A DNA stretch of 64,000 nucleotides from Saccharospirillaceae bacterium (GCA_022448365.1 JAKVCS010000003.1:372001-436000), one strand, 5' to 3'. Positions 17,749 through 26,896 are shown, numbered from the stretch's first letter. Made by a program: numbers and translations. The notes: a model not told the origin generated them from the letters alone.

Positions 17749-20703
17749 ATGGATAAGACGTATCAACCTAACGCTTTAGAGCAAAACTGGTACAAGCAGT
17801 GGGAAGAGAAAGGTTATTTCAAACCTTATCAGGACCACCTGGAAGGCGAAGGATATTCGATCATGATTCCGCCGCCGAACGTCACCGGCTCGCTGCATAT
17901 GGGGCACGCATTCCAGCACACCATTCAGGATGCCCTGACCCGCTACAAGCGCATGAATGGCAACAAAACCCTGTGGCAGGTCGGTACTGACCACGCAGGC
18001 ATTGCCACCCAAATGGTGGTCGAGCGTAAACTGGCAGCAGAAGGCCAGCCTGACCGTCACGCTTTAGGTCGTGATGAATTCACCAAAAAGATCTGGGAAT
18101 GGAAAGAAGAATCCGGCGGTACCATTACCCGCCAGATGCGTCGCTTGGGTAACTCCGTTGACTGGGAAACTGAACGCTTCACCATGGACGACGGTTTCTA
18201 CAAAGCGGTTCAGGAAGTCTTCGTTCGTTTGTACAAAGACGGCTTGATCTACCGCGGTAAGCGCCTGGTTAACTGGGACCCGAAATTACACACCGCCATC
18301 TCTGACCTGGAAGTCGAAAACAAAGACGTCAAAGGCAAAATGTGGCACCTGAAGTACCCACTGGCCGACGGCTTAACCTACAAAGATGAAGACGGTAACG
18401 AACACGCTTATATCGTGGTCGCGACGACTCGCCCGGAGACCATGCTGGGTGATACCGGTGTAGCCGTTAACCCGGAGGACCCACGCTATAAACACCTGAT
18501 CGGCAAGGAAGTCATCCTGCCATTTGTTGAGCGTCGAATTCCAATTGTTGGTGATGAACACGCCGATATGGAAAAAGGCACCGGCTGCGTAAAAATCACC
18601 CCGGCCCACGACTTCAATGACTACGAGGTTGGTCAGCGCTGCGAACTGCCAATGATCAACGTGCTGACTTTTAATGCCGATATTCGCGACGAAGCTCAGA
18701 CCTTTAACACCGATGGCAGTGTTAACAACGAGCTGTCTGGTTTTATTCCAGAAAAATACCGAGGCATGGAGCGTTTTGCGGCGCGTAAAGCCATCGTTGC
18801 CGATTTCGAAGAAGCCGGTCTGCTGGTTGACATCGTAGAAAATGACATGGTGATTCCATACGGCGACCGTGGCGGCGTGGTGATTGAGCCTATGCTGACT
18901 GACCAATGGTACGTTGACGCAAAGACCATGGCGAAACCGGCTATCGAAGCGGTCGAAAACGGCGACATCGAATTTGTACCGAAGAACTACGAGAACATGT
19001 ACTTCTCCTGGATGCGTGACATTCAGGACTGGTGTATTTCCCGTCAGTTGTGGTGGGGTCATCGTATCCCGGCCTGGTACGACGAAGAAGGTAACGTCTA
19101 CGTCGCCCGTACCGAAGAAGAAGTACGTGAGCAAAACAACCTGGCGGCCGACGTTGAACTGGTTCAGGACAACGACGTACTGGATACCTGGTTCTCCTCT
19201 GCCCTATGGACCTTCGGCACCTTAGGCTGGCCAAACCTGGACGACCCTGAAGTACTGAAACGCATGCAGGACTTCCACCCGACTGACGTTCTGGTTACCG
19301 GTTTCGACATCATCTTCTTCTGGGTTGCGCGCATGATCATGATGACCATGCACTTCTGCAAAGATGAAGACGGCAAAGCTCAGGTTCCATTTAAGACTGT
19401 TTACGTGACTGGCCTGATCCGTGACGAAGTCGGTCAGAAGATGTCGAAATCCAAGGGGAACGTACTCGACCCACTGGATATGATCGACGGTATTTCCCTC
19501 GACGACCTGATGCACAAGCGCACCGGTAATATGATGCAGCCGCAGCTGGCTGAAAAAATTGGCAAGCGCACGAAAAAAGAATTCCCGGAAGGCATTACAC
19601 CGCACGGTACCGACGCCCTGCGTTTTACCCTGGCGGCCATGGCGTCGACCGGTCGTGATATCAACTGGGATATGAAACGCCTGGAAGGTTACCGTAACTT
19701 CTGTAACAAGTTATGGAACGCTTCCCGTTATGTGATGCTATCGGTTGCCGGTGAAGAAGCGGTTGATAAAGCGGCTGCTGACGGTACAACCATCACCATC
19801 ACCGACGAAATGAAAACTAAGTGTGGTGCCAACGGTGAGGACGCCGTACTGTCTCTGGCAGATCGCTGGATTATCTCCCGACTGCAATTTGCCGAGCAGG
19901 AAGTGCGCCGTCACTTCGACCAGTACCGTTTCGATATGGCCGCATCTGCGCTGTACGAATTTATCTGGAACGAATACTGCGACTGGTACCTGGAGCTGTC
20001 TAAGCCGGTTCTGTGGGACGAAAACGCGCCGATCGAAGCCAAGCGTGGCACTCTGGGCACTCTGGTTCGTGTACTGGAAGCGGTATTACGACTGGCTCAC
20101 CCAATCATGCCGTTTATCACCGAAGAAATCTGGCAGCAGGTTAAAGAGCTGGCTGGCAAATCCGGTGACAGCATTATGCTGGCGGAATTCCCGCAAGCTC
20201 AGGAAGCACTGATCGACACCGACGCCGAAGCCGACGTGAAATGGCTGCAGGATGTAATCACTGCAGTACGTAACGTCCGTGGTGAGAAGAACATCCCACC
20301 AAGCAAAGCGCTGGAATTATTGTTCAAAAACGGCGACGACGATGACTTCCGTCGTGCTGAAGAAAACCAGGCCTTCCTGATGAAGCTGGCCAAGCTGGAG
20401 AAGCTGACCTGGCTGAACGAAGGTGATGAAGAGCCCATGTCGGTAACTCAGTTAGTTGGCGATATGGAAATTCTGATCCCAATGGCTGGCTTTATCGATA
20501 AGGACGCCGAAGTCGCGCGTCTGAATAAATCGATTGAGAAGCTGGGCAAAGATCTGGATCGTGTAACCAATAAGCTGGGCAACCCGGGCTTTACTGACAA
20601 AGCACCGGCGGCGGTGATCGAAAAAGAGAAAGAAAAAGCCGCTGGTTTCGAGCGTGACATTGCCAAGCTGAAAGAGCAAATCGAGAAAATTCAGGCGCTG
20701 TAA
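17749..20703 (+). CDS. valS: Valyl-tRNA synthetase
   Basis: 984 residues. Class I aminoacyl-tRNA synthetase that charges tRNA-Val. The ATP-binding signature is [14 protein letters not shown] near the N-terminus and the KMSKS loop is [14 protein letters not shown]. The editing domain contains the expected [15 protein letters not shown] segment. A C-terminal coiled coil of about 65 residues ([20 protein letters not shown] onwards) is the usual ValRS tail. I start at the ATG at 17749; the frame is open for 21 more codons upstream, but family members begin with MDKTYQP-like sequences. A terminator follows. Confidence 0.97.
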   Translation: MDKTYQPNALEQNWYKQWEEKGYFKPYQDHLEGEGYSIMIPPPNVTGSLHMGHAFQHTIQDALTRYKRMNGNKTLWQVGTDHAGIATQMVVERKLAAEGQPDRHALGRDEFTKKIWEWKEESGGTITRQMRRLGNSVDWETERFTMDDGFYKAVQEVFVRLYKDGLIYRGKRLVNWDPKLHTAISDLEVENKDVKGKMWHLKYPLADGLTYKDEDGNEHAYIVVATTRPETMLGDTGVAVNPEDPRYKHLIGKEVILPFVERRIPIVGDEHADMEKGTGCVKITPAHDFNDYEVGQRCELPMINVLTFNADIRDEAQTFNTDGSVNNELSGFIPEKYRGMERFAARKAIVADFEEAGLLVDIVENDMVIPYGDRGGVVIEPMLTDQWYVDAKTMAKPAIEAVENGDIEFVPKNYENMYFSWMRDIQDWCISRQLWWGHRIPAWYDEEGNVYVARTEEEVREQNNLAADVELVQDNDVLDTWFSSALWTFGTLGWPNLDDPEVLKRMQDFHPTDVLVTGFDIIFFWVARMIMMTMHFCKDEDGKAQVPFKTVYVTGLIRDEVGQKMSKSKGNVLDPLDMIDGISLDDLMHKRTGNMMQPQLAEKIGKRTKKEFPEGITPHGTDALRFTLAAMASTGRDINWDMKRLEGYRNFCNKLWNASRYVMLSVAGEEAVDKAAADGTTITITDEMKTKCGANGEDAVLSLADRWIISRLQFAEQEVRRHFDQYRFDMAASALYEFIWNEYCDWYLELSKPVLWDENAPIEAKRGTLGTLVRVLEAVLRLAHPIMPFITEEIWQQVKELAGKSGDSIMLAEFPQAQEALIDTDAEADVKWLQDVITAVRNVRGEKNIPPSKALELLFKNGDDDDFRRAEENQAFLMKLAKLEKLTWLNEGDEEPMSVTQLVGDMEILIPMAGFIDKDAEVARLNKSIEKLGKDLDRVTNKLGNPGFTDKAPAAVIEKEKEKAAGFERDIAKLKEQIEKIQAL

Positions 20704-20735
20704 GTCACGCCTGAGCTTTTTATAGCTGAACAAAA

Positions 20736-20768
20736 ACCGCCCCACTCCGTGAGTTGGGCGGTTTTTTT
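20736..20768 (+). terminator. Rho-independent terminator after valS
   Basis: ACCGCCC.ACTC / GAGT.GGGCGGT stem with a three-base loop, followed by seven T. Confidence 0.88.
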
Positions 20769-20819
20769 ATGACCTGCAAACCTAACAACCAGTCATCATC
20801 TTGATGCCCCGATCACTCT

Positions 20820-20840
20820 CAGTATTTATTGTGAATACTG
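20820..20840. promoter_or_regulatory. Inverted repeat upstream of the aldehyde dehydrogenase
   Basis: CAGTATT-7 bases-AATACTG, perfect seven-base arms in an upstream region of about 150 bases. It is a candidate operator for an unidentified regulator. Confidence 0.4.
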
Positions 20841-20877
20841 ATGTCGATTTGCCTCAAAAAGCACGGTACACTCACTT

Positions 20878-20889
20878 GAGTAAATACTC
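20878..20889. promoter_or_regulatory. Second palindrome upstream of the aldehyde dehydrogenase
   Basis: GAGTA-AA-TACTC, 27 bases before the start codon. It shares the AGTA/TACT core with the 20820-20840 repeat, so both may be sites for one regulator. Confidence 0.35.
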
Positions 20890-20915
20890 TAATAACGTTA
20901 ACGAACTGATCTCCT

Positions 20916-22328
20916 ATGACTCCTTCAGAAAGACTTCAGGCAACTTACAAGAAGCAATACGAAGCTTCACGTAAACATGCCTACCCAAGCATTCAGGAAC
21001 GCAAAGATAACCTGGAAAAACTGGCGCAGCTGCTGGAAAACAATCAAGAGCGAATCTGTGATGCTATCAATAAAGACTTTGGCGGTCGCTCCTCCAACGA
21101 AACCAAGCTGTTGGAGCTGACACCACTACTGGGGTCGGTAACCTATGCTAAAAAGCGTCTTAAAAAGTGGTCCAAGCCTCAGCGCCGTCACGTTGGCCTG
21201 GCGTTTAAGGGTGCAAGCAACCGGTTGATTCCGCAGCCTAAAGGTGTGGTGGGTGTCGTCACGCCATGGAACTATCCACTGTTTCTGGCATTAAGCCCAT
21301 GCGTTAGCGCACTGGCCGCCGGCAACCGCTGCATTGTTAAAATGGCCGCCAACTCCCAAAACCTGTGTCGCCTGATCGATGAATTGGTATCAGCGGCATT
21401 CGACGACACCACTCTGGCAGTGATTCCTGGCACCTCTGCCCGAGAATTCTCCGCTATGCCATGGGACCACATGGTATTCACCGGCTCTGCAGCCACAGGT
21501 AAAGTGGTGATGGAAGCGGCTTCTAAGAACCTGACACCGGTAACGCTGGAACTGGGTGGTAAATCACCCACCATCATCGCACCGGATTTCGATATCCGTA
21601 CGGCGGCAGAACGTGTGACCTTCACCAAGTTCTTAAACGCGGGTCAGACTTGTGTAGCACCGGATTACCTGTTCGTTCCGGAAGGCAAAGTTGAAGAGTT
21701 CGTTAAGCACGCCAAAGACATCGTCGGTGGTCGCTACGACAGCGTCAACAACAACGACTTAACCGCAATTATTGATGAAGCGGCGTTTACCCGGTTAACC
21801 GCGACTCTGGCGGACGCAAAAGAAAAAGGCGCTGAAGTGATTAATCTGCTGAACGGTGACGATACCAACACCGAAGGCCAGAAGATTGCACCTCATGTGG
21901 TGGTCAATCCGTCTGACGATATGATCATTATGCAAGACGAAATTTTCGGTCCGTTACTACCGATCAAAACCTACAAATCGCTGGATGAGGTGGTGGATTA
22001 CGTCAACGAACGCGACCGCCCGTTGGCGCTTTATATGTTCAGCAACAATAAAGCCACGCAAAACGATCTGCTGTTCCGCACCCTCTCTGGAGGCGTATGT
22101 ATCAACGACAGCATGTTCCACGTCGCCCAACACGACATGCCGTTTGGCGGTATTGGAAACAGTGGTATGGGCCACTACCATGGTATCGAAGGGTTTAAAG
22201 AATTTTCAAAATTACGGCCGGTATTTAAACAATCCGGCCTGACCTCGAAGATCATCCTGATGCTGACCCCGCCGTATGGCTCGCTGTTTCAGAACGTGAC
22301 CAACCTGATGCTGAAGCTGCGTCTGTAG
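20916..22328 (+). CDS. calB: Coniferyl aldehyde dehydrogenase-like protein
   Basis: 470 residues of the class 3 aldehyde dehydrogenase family, oxidising an aldehyde to the acid with NAD(P)+. The cofactor-binding PWNYP is at 117-121, GSAATGK at 190-196, the general base Glu212 in LELGGKSP and the catalytic Cys246 in NAGQTCVAPDY. Overall features such as GVVGVVTPWNYPLFL and VCINDSMFHVAQHDMPFGGIGNSGMGHYHG resemble coniferyl aldehyde dehydrogenase CalB. The real substrate may instead be a fatty aldehyde, since FALDH-like relatives share this pattern. The C-terminal hydrophobic tail (IILMLTPPYGSLFQNVTNLML) resembles the membrane-association tail of fatty aldehyde dehydrogenases. A strong terminator follows. 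The gene is monocistronic, with palindromes upstream. Confidence 0.85.
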   Translation: MTPSERLQATYKKQYEASRKHAYPSIQERKDNLEKLAQLLENNQERICDAINKDFGGRSSNETKLLELTPLLGSVTYAKKRLKKWSKPQRRHVGLAFKGASNRLIPQPKGVVGVVTPWNYPLFLALSPCVSALAAGNRCIVKMAANSQNLCRLIDELVSAAFDDTTLAVIPGTSAREFSAMPWDHMVFTGSAATGKVVMEAASKNLTPVTLELGGKSPTIIAPDFDIRTAAERVTFTKFLNAGQTCVAPDYLFVPEGKVEEFVKHAKDIVGGRYDSVNNNDLTAIIDEAAFTRLTATLADAKEKGAEVINLLNGDDTNTEGQKIAPHVVVNPSDDMIIMQDEIFGPLLPIKTYKSLDEVVDYVNERDRPLALYMFSNNKATQNDLLFRTLSGGVCINDSMFHVAQHDMPFGGIGNSGMGHYHGIEGFKEFSKLRPVFKQSGLTSKIILMLTPPYGSLFQNVTNLMLKLRL

Positions 22329-22352
22329 ATTTTGGCCACACATTGATGCAAT

Positions 22353-22390
22353 AAAAAACCGCCCACCTTGAGAAAGGTGGGCGGTTTTTT
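22353..22390 (+). terminator. Rho-independent terminator after the aldehyde dehydrogenase
   Basis: AAAACCGCCCACCTT/AAGGTGGGCGGTTTT stem, four-base loop, then a T-run. The A-run on the left could let it work in both directions. Confidence 0.9.
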
Positions 22391-22910
22391 AATGCTTCAC
22401 ATTTTGATCGGAACATTTAAACGAGAGCTAAGTCAGTTATTGTCATCTGGTCACCCCTGACAATAAAATTCTTAGTCAATTCAGTACTACAGGCAACACC
22501 AGCCCCCACGTTGGCTTGATCATCACCCCTCTTCTAGCGCTAGTGATTGCTATCTGAAAAAATCTACAATATTGCATTATTTTGGCTTGCCAAACAGTAA
22601 TAAAGTTAATTCGAACCCTGACAGGAAGATAAAGATTAACTATAAGCCGGACTACACATCGACAATTATAACTCACTCAAGCTTCGCTCACGAATACGCT
22701 CTAATAGTCAAACCTGTGAGGCATACCCCAAACAGCTTACTAGTGTAAAGAAGCTGCCCTAATCAAGAGCAGTGTAACATCTAAATCTTCAATATTATTT
22801 GATGGCCAAATATCAACGCAAGCATTTTAATTCAATACTTCGATTAATATCACTGTAACAACTATCCTTTTCCATAAGGACACCACCATCAAGATAAAAA
22901 GGAAAATACT
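22391..22910. other. 520-base AT-rich gap, no supported gene
   Basis: No convincing reading frame. A 66-codon minus-strand stretch (22476-22676) has no ribosome-binding site or family features. A perfect ten-base palindrome CTAGCGCTAG is at 22534-22543. The end of the gap holds the leader of the secreted pair. The base composition is clearly more AT-rich than the housekeeping genes before it, marking the start of an accessory block. Confidence 0.6.
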
Positions 22911-23273
22911 GTGAAAAACATCCTATTTCTAACGCTTGCTCTACTCTTGTCGAATAATTCATTCTCAGGTTACTGCCAAGACCTAAAAATCAAAGAAATT
23001 ACAATTACTTCCGATTGGATCAAAGTAATCCCAACATCGCCGTATTACAGCCGCTACTGGAGGTTCTACATAAGGAACACCAAAACATCTAATCAAGAGT
23101 TAGCTAATGCGATAAAGATGGCATTCAGCATGAATAAAAGTATTAATTTCTGGTACCGCGCATATAACGAAGATGGTGATCTTCTAACCACCTCTCCATC
23201 TTGTTCAGTAAGTGAGGTCGCAAAATGGGAAGAAGCCGATATGGTTATCAATGCTATCACTTTAAAACAATAA
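22911..23273 (+). CDS. Small secreted protein with two cysteines (function unknown)
   Basis: 120 residues starting with GTG, with AAAGGA eight bases upstream. The first 20 residues are a clear signal peptide (MKNILFLTLALLLSNN, cleavage near FSG). The mature chain of about 100 residues has two cysteines (22 and 98), which could form a disulfide. It shows an aromatic segment YYSRYWRFYIRN and ends with a short acidic helix and VINAITL. I do not recognise a family. The compact size with one probable disulfide recalls small periplasmic or toxin-accessory proteins, but that is only a resemblance in architecture. It is 12 bases upstream of the hydrolase gene and surely co-transcribed with it. Base composition is AT-rich compared with the core genes. 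Confidence 0.75.
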   Translation: MKNILFLTLALLLSNNSFSGYCQDLKIKEITITSDWIKVIPTSPYYSRYWRFYIRNTKTSNQELANAIKMAFSMNKSINFWYRAYNEDGDLLTTSPSCSVSEVAKWEEADMVINAITLKQ

Positions 23274-23285
23274 GTGAGAGCTATA

Positions 23286-24803
23286 ATGAAAACGTATCTC
23301 TTATTGATTTTATACCTTTTACCTTCATTCCCGGCTAATTCGGGAGTACAGACAACTTTTTCTTCGGAACACGTCATTAAAAATGGCATATCAGACTTTG
23401 TTAGTAGTAATGGAACCTGGCAGGTATCAGCAGAACGAAACAGTGTTTTCATAGACAACAAGACATTTATTGCAGGGCAAACAACAAATATTGAAATTAA
23501 CCATAAAGATGGCCATAGCGTAATATTCAATGATGATGACACTGTTGACTCTGTTGTTAGCGTTCAGATGGTTACATCCCCAGCTACGAATCGAAACCCA
23601 GGTAATAGTTGCGGTAGCAATGCCATTTTTCGGCCAATGCTACTGATAACAATTCATGGATATAGAGGTGATAGTATAGGACTGGGCTTGGGCAACGGTG
23701 GACAGGCTTTCCAGCATGACATTGTAGACAAGTTATTGGGGCGAGCAACATCACCTGGCTGTAACCGCTTTAACACCAGCTATATCGAACAGTGGAATGT
23801 TGACTGGGACTCGGCAAGACCAATTTCAAGACAACGACAATCTCTTTCTAAAAAAGTTAATCGTTATTTGAGGTCCCAGCCTTATAAATGGGACATAGCT
23901 GTAATCGGCTTCAGTCGTGGTGCTATATTCACTCATGAATTGGCCGCTCTTCTAGAAAGTGACTTTTATCATAATTTATACACTGTATTACTCGATCCAA
24001 CGGCTGCTCTAACATACGAAGATCGATACCCTTCTAGAAAAAATCCAGAATCAAATCATCACGCTTCATTATATTATGATGGCGACCCGTTTATTGACGG
24101 TTTAGGCGCAAGTCTCAATACCATTAGCGATCAGCTGATAACAGGATATGACGTCCAATTGAAGGTTTATGAAAATGCTACACACGGTCAGTTTCCGGAC
24201 AAATGGGTGGCACAGTCTGGTCAAAACAGCCTCAATTCTTACTTGAATTTCCTGAATAATAATGCCGGGCCAAGAAGCCTAAATTTAAATGCCATCAATA
24301 CTTCATGCTCTGAGGGTGTACTAATATCAAATTTTTGCTCTAAAAATGTTCGCATTAGATCTGGTAATAATGCTGGCATAGATGGAGATATTAAATTTGA
24401 AAACGGGAACCTTGTAGTATCTGGAAGATTATGGGTTGGGCCTATCTCTACAAACAACTTATATATGATCGGTAGAGATGGCATGGAGGTAACCACCAAT
24501 CTGGTAATAGCAGCATCTTCTCTTGTTGTAAATTCGGAAAAAGCATATTACCGAGGCAACTCTCTGATTCACTCTACCTATGTAGGAATATCCCATAAAC
24601 ATGGAGCCTTATTAGATAGTCGTATCTTAGGGAGTGGACACAAACTATCTATCAATAGTGAAAGAATTGAAGTAGATATTTACATAGCAGGTAAAAGAAT
24701 CGATCTCGGCAGTATTGACACCAGAGACGCCGTGGAGTCTTTGCTAACTGGAGGGGCAAGTACACTCTCAAAACCATTGAGAAAAATTAGCAAACTATTC
24801 TAG
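23286..24803 (+). CDS. Secreted alpha/beta-hydrolase-like protein with GFSRGA motif
   Basis: 505 residues. A signal peptide covers about residues 1-20. The region 115-300 looks like an alpha/beta hydrolase core: LLITIHGYRG (oxyanion-type turn at 124-128), a nucleophile elbow IGFSRGA (Ser210) and a following strand LYTVLLDPTAAL with a candidate Asp237. NATHGQFPDKW later in the sequence could supply the histidine. GFSRGA is the motif seen in DUF2235/Tle1-type phospholipases, but overall similarity is not proven. The last 180 residues are rich in Ser, Asn, Gly and beta-prone, possibly a binding domain. No membrane anchor is visible after the signal. I use the ATG at 23286, which begins the signal peptide; an ATG-less upstream extension to 23274 adds four residues only. 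The lipase or esterase function is inferred. Confidence 0.72.
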   Translation: MKTYLLLILYLLPSFPANSGVQTTFSSEHVIKNGISDFVSSNGTWQVSAERNSVFIDNKTFIAGQTTNIEINHKDGHSVIFNDDDTVDSVVSVQMVTSPATNRNPGNSCGSNAIFRPMLLITIHGYRGDSIGLGLGNGGQAFQHDIVDKLLGRATSPGCNRFNTSYIEQWNVDWDSARPISRQRQSLSKKVNRYLRSQPYKWDIAVIGFSRGAIFTHELAALLESDFYHNLYTVLLDPTAALTYEDRYPSRKNPESNHHASLYYDGDPFIDGLGASLNTISDQLITGYDVQLKVYENATHGQFPDKWVAQSGQNSLNSYLNFLNNNAGPRSLNLNAINTSCSEGVLISNFCSKNVRIRSGNNAGIDGDIKFENGNLVVSGRLWVGPISTNNLYMIGRDGMEVTTNLVIAASSLVVNSEKAYYRGNSLIHSTYVGISHKHGALLDSRILGSGHKLSINSERIEVDIYIAGKRIDLGSIDTRDAVESLLTGGASTLSKPLRKISKLF

Positions 24804-25119
24804 TAATTAACCCCAACTAAAACCTGTCGACAGAATAGTGACAGGTTTTGTTGAACTGGAAACTGCTAAACTTCACCTTTTGCTAAGCATGGACTATATG
24901 GTATATATCAGCCTATCGAGCCAGGGTAATGAAAAATCGATGCTTGCCATTGAGGAGTGCAACAAACAATACAGCCCCCACAATGGCAAATAACAGCTCA
25001 GCCAGTGCTGAACAGACAACTCAAAGTATAGAAACGCTGGTTATTGGGAACCGGTAGCTTCCTGCGTGTCTGCCTGAGTTGGCAAATTTGAGCCTGTAAC
25101 AGGCTCTAGCAGCTGACTG
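24804..25119. other. 316-base gap with hairpins, no gene seen
   Basis: Contains a terminator-like hairpin at 24821-24847, a 9-bp inverted repeat TTGCCATTG/CAATGGCAA separated by 28 bases (24944-24989), and a perfect stem GAGCCTG-TAA-CAGGCTC (25090-25106) just past the DUF3297 stop. No open reading frame with a start and ribosome-binding site was found. Confidence 0.55.
24821..24851 (+). terminator. Weak terminator after the hydrolase gene
   Basis: AACCTGTC/GACAGGTT arms with an 11-base loop, followed by TTGTTG. The T-run is interrupted, so it is weaker than others in the window. Confidence 0.5.
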
Positions 25120-25359
25120 TTACTTGTAGAAGGCTTCTACTTCGCCTTTCAGCTTCACCAGCATAGGGTTGCCGAAACGGTCTTTAGCCACTGGCGAGGA
25201 TACTTTCACCCAGCCTTCGCTGATGCAGTATTCTTCAACGTTGTTACGCTCTTTGCCGTTAAGAAGAATACCGACTTCGTGCTCGAAGTACTCTTCCGCA
25301 TAGAACTTGCTTTTAGGATTAACAGACAGGTGGTCTGGCAGTGCTGGCTTGTCGCTCAT
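25120..25359 (-). CDS. DUF3297 family protein
   Basis: 79 residues matching the DUF3297 family along the whole length: PALPDHLSVNPKSKFY at the start, the NGKERNNVEEYCISEGWVKV centre and the VKLKGEVEAFYK end. The family is widespread in Proteobacteria and its function is unknown. A promoter with -35 TTGTTC and -10 TACAAT spaced 17 bases (25408-25436) lies upstream. It is a single-gene unit; the hairpin at 25090-25106 lies just beyond the stop. Confidence 0.9.
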   Translation of the reverse strand: MSDKPALPDHLSVNPKSKFYAEEYFEHEVGILLNGKERNNVEEYCISEGWVKVSSPVAKDRFGNPMLVKLKGEVEAFYK

Positions 25360-25407
25360 TATTACAACCTGAGTTTAAGGTAATGGGATAGTGTAAAAAC
25401 GAGCGAT

Positions 25408-25436
25408 ATTGTAGGAGTTCAAATCAAGTCGAACAA
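25408..25436 (-). promoter_or_regulatory. Promoter of the DUF3297 gene
   Basis: On the minus strand, -35 TTGTTC (25431-25436), a 17-base spacer and -10 TACAAT (25408-25413). The gene start is about 50 bases downstream. Confidence 0.6.
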
Positions 25437-25533
25437 GTTACTTTCTATTAATCTTGCGAACTGATCCAAAACTTCACGACTGAAACCTCTCTACATATCT
25501 CAATGCCCCGGCTTGTTGAATTAGCTAGAAAAA

Positions 25534-26028
25534 TTACTCAGACATTACATTTCTATATGCTGCAATTGCTCTTGATGAGGTACTGCTTGCGGTTTGGACA
25601 GCGAAAAACAAGTCACCATTCAAAAAACTTTCTCTCACCTTGGGGTTTGGGTGTGATGCGATAATATCTTGCTTCTCCTTTACGAACCACTCAGGGGTTT
25701 CTTGATTATTCATCACAATCTCATGCTTATTTAATGCAACATACCCTGCATTGCCCTCAAGAGCCCTTAGCCCGCTATTCATAGCCTCTAGAACCCCATC
25801 AAAAACTTCACTTGTTATTGTTAGGCCTTTGTCCTGCCAATCATTAAGTACCTCTTCCCCCAGGAATGCCCTACCTAATTGCTCGAGGTCTGTACTTATC
25901 TGGACAGATGTAGACGCACTAGTTGCCGCTATTCCCTCCTCCTCGTTCAACTTGGCTTGCGGTACACTATTCGTAAGTTCATTAACTCTCTTTGAAGCCA
26001 GTAAATTAATTGAGCTGTTGATTTGCAT
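25534..26028 (-). CDS. Orphan protein, function unknown
   Basis: 164 residues, start ATG with a near-perfect AGGAGGTT site, so it is well translated. No signal peptide or membrane segment is visible. The first 55 residues are Ser/Thr/Ala/Asn-rich and likely disordered (SINLLASKRVNELTN, TSASTSVQIS). The rest is mixed helical, with GRAFLGEEVLNDWQDKGL, EWFVKEKQDIIASHPNP and ALEGNAGYVALN. No family was recognised. The start MQINSSINLLAS resembles the amphipathic N-termini of some flagellar or secreted proteins, but this is weak. It lies in the AT-rich block between DUF3297 and gene fragments. Confidence 0.72.
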   Translation of the reverse strand: MQINSSINLLASKRVNELTNSVPQAKLNEEEGIAATSASTSVQISTDLEQLGRAFLGEEVLNDWQDKGLTITSEVFDGVLEAMNSGLRALEGNAGYVALNKHEIVMNNQETPEWFVKEKQDIIASHPNPKVRESFLNGDLFFAVQTASSTSSRAIAAYRNVMSE

Positions 26029-26576
26029 TATGAACCTCCTTTTTCATTTGACTCAGCAAGAAGAATACCAGGAGATAAATTGCTGATTATGTGACGTACT
26101 TACTTGATTCAATGGGAAAGATATTGCCTCCTAGCGGCAATGTGTCTCCTCCTGAAACCTTGTCAAGTGCAATTTCGAATTGCAGAATTTATCAAACCGA
26201 TCACTTGTCCCTTTATAGGAGTTTGATTTAATAACAATTCGCTTCCAGTGCCTCCAAGTTACCCCTGCAATTGCGCATCCAGATTCTTGGACTTAGAAAC
26301 ACAAGAATTAAACTTCGAACAGCCTGGCTTTCTATCCTGACTGGTTTTTCTATACGTACATTCGCAAGCGATAAGAATCTAGATGGCATTAATTGTATTA
26401 CCAATATTCTGAGTTATTGCCTTCATCATTTGGCCATCTCCTTCAGCAAAGGAGTGCTCGAGAGCATCATTTATATACTCAAAAATCTTTGATTCTCCAT
26501 CAGCGTGTGTATTCCCAGTCTGTCGTTTCTATTGATTACTGTTTAGTTATGACCTATTTATAAAGCCAGCTAACAC
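26029..26576. other. 548-base region with fragments, no intact gene
   Basis: The minus strand shows a decayed reading frame at 26379-26522. A small hairpin ATTGCC/GGCAAT lies at about 26126-26144. A 73-codon plus-strand frame (26271-26492) has no ribosome-binding site or sensible composition and is not called. Confidence 0.5.
26379..26522 (-). pseudogene. Gene fragment (C-terminal remnant)
   Basis: A minus-strand reading frame of about 48 codons ends at a TAG at 26379. It has protein-like content (HADGESKIFEYINDALEH, then EGDGQMMKAITQNIGNT), but an in-frame stop lies just upstream and no start codon is available before the internal ATG pair. It looks like the tail of a lost gene. No family could be assigned. 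Confidence 0.35.
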
Positions 26577-26744
26577 CTAATCCGGGTCTGTGATGGCGAT
26601 CTGCTGATTTTGTTGCAGGTAGTTTTCTGCAGGAGTGAAATTTCCTTTCTTAGCCTGCTCTAACAAACCCAGATAAGTATCCTTTTCCATGCCATAACTC
26701 AGCGAGCAGGTCACAGTCAGAATGGTCATTATTAATTGCTTCAA
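26577..26744 (-). CDS. Small exported protein, 55 residues (PgaA-like N-terminus?)
   Basis: A small gene that starts with TTG, with AAGGGA placed seven bases upstream. The first 18 residues form a signal peptide (LKQLIMTILTVTCSLSYG). The mature part of about 37 residues is YLGLLEQAKKGNFTPAENYL with a polar end, and TAG follows. The LxxAkkGnf.PA pattern resembles the first helix repeat of PgaA-type exporters and other tetratricopeptide outer-membrane proteins. It may therefore be a truncated gene start rather than a complete peptide gene. The intact start signals make expression plausible either way. Confidence 0.5.
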   Translation of the reverse strand: MKQLIMTILTVTCSLSYGMEKDTYLGLLEQAKKGNFTPAENYLQQNQQIAITDPD

Positions 26745-26878
26745 AACAATCCCTTAAAATTAACCAGATACATCCCAGCGTAATACTAACAAATAGATTT
26801 TTAAATTGAATATGGAGGGTCAGCTCAATCCGAACAGTATGTGTCCATATTTACCACCCTTCTGTCTTGATTCCCCCT

Positions 26879-26896
26879 TAAGTCGCGAGAGACTTA
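26879..26896. promoter_or_regulatory. Inverted repeat upstream of the MAPEG gene
   Basis: TAAGTC-GCGAGA-GACTTA, perfect six-base arms about 43 bases before the MAPEG start. It is a candidate operator. No consensus promoter can be placed with certainty. Confidence 0.3.

Noticed and set aside
18373-19134. 253-codon minus-strand frame opposite valS
   Set aside because: Shadow frame of valS with no start signals.
22476-22676. 66-codon minus-strand frame in the AT-rich gap
   Set aside because: No ribosome-binding site, no family similarity, unusual Arg/Val/Ile-rich content.
26271-26492. 73-codon plus-strand frame
   Set aside because: No ribosome-binding site and it overlaps the minus-strand fragment, whose content looks more protein-like.
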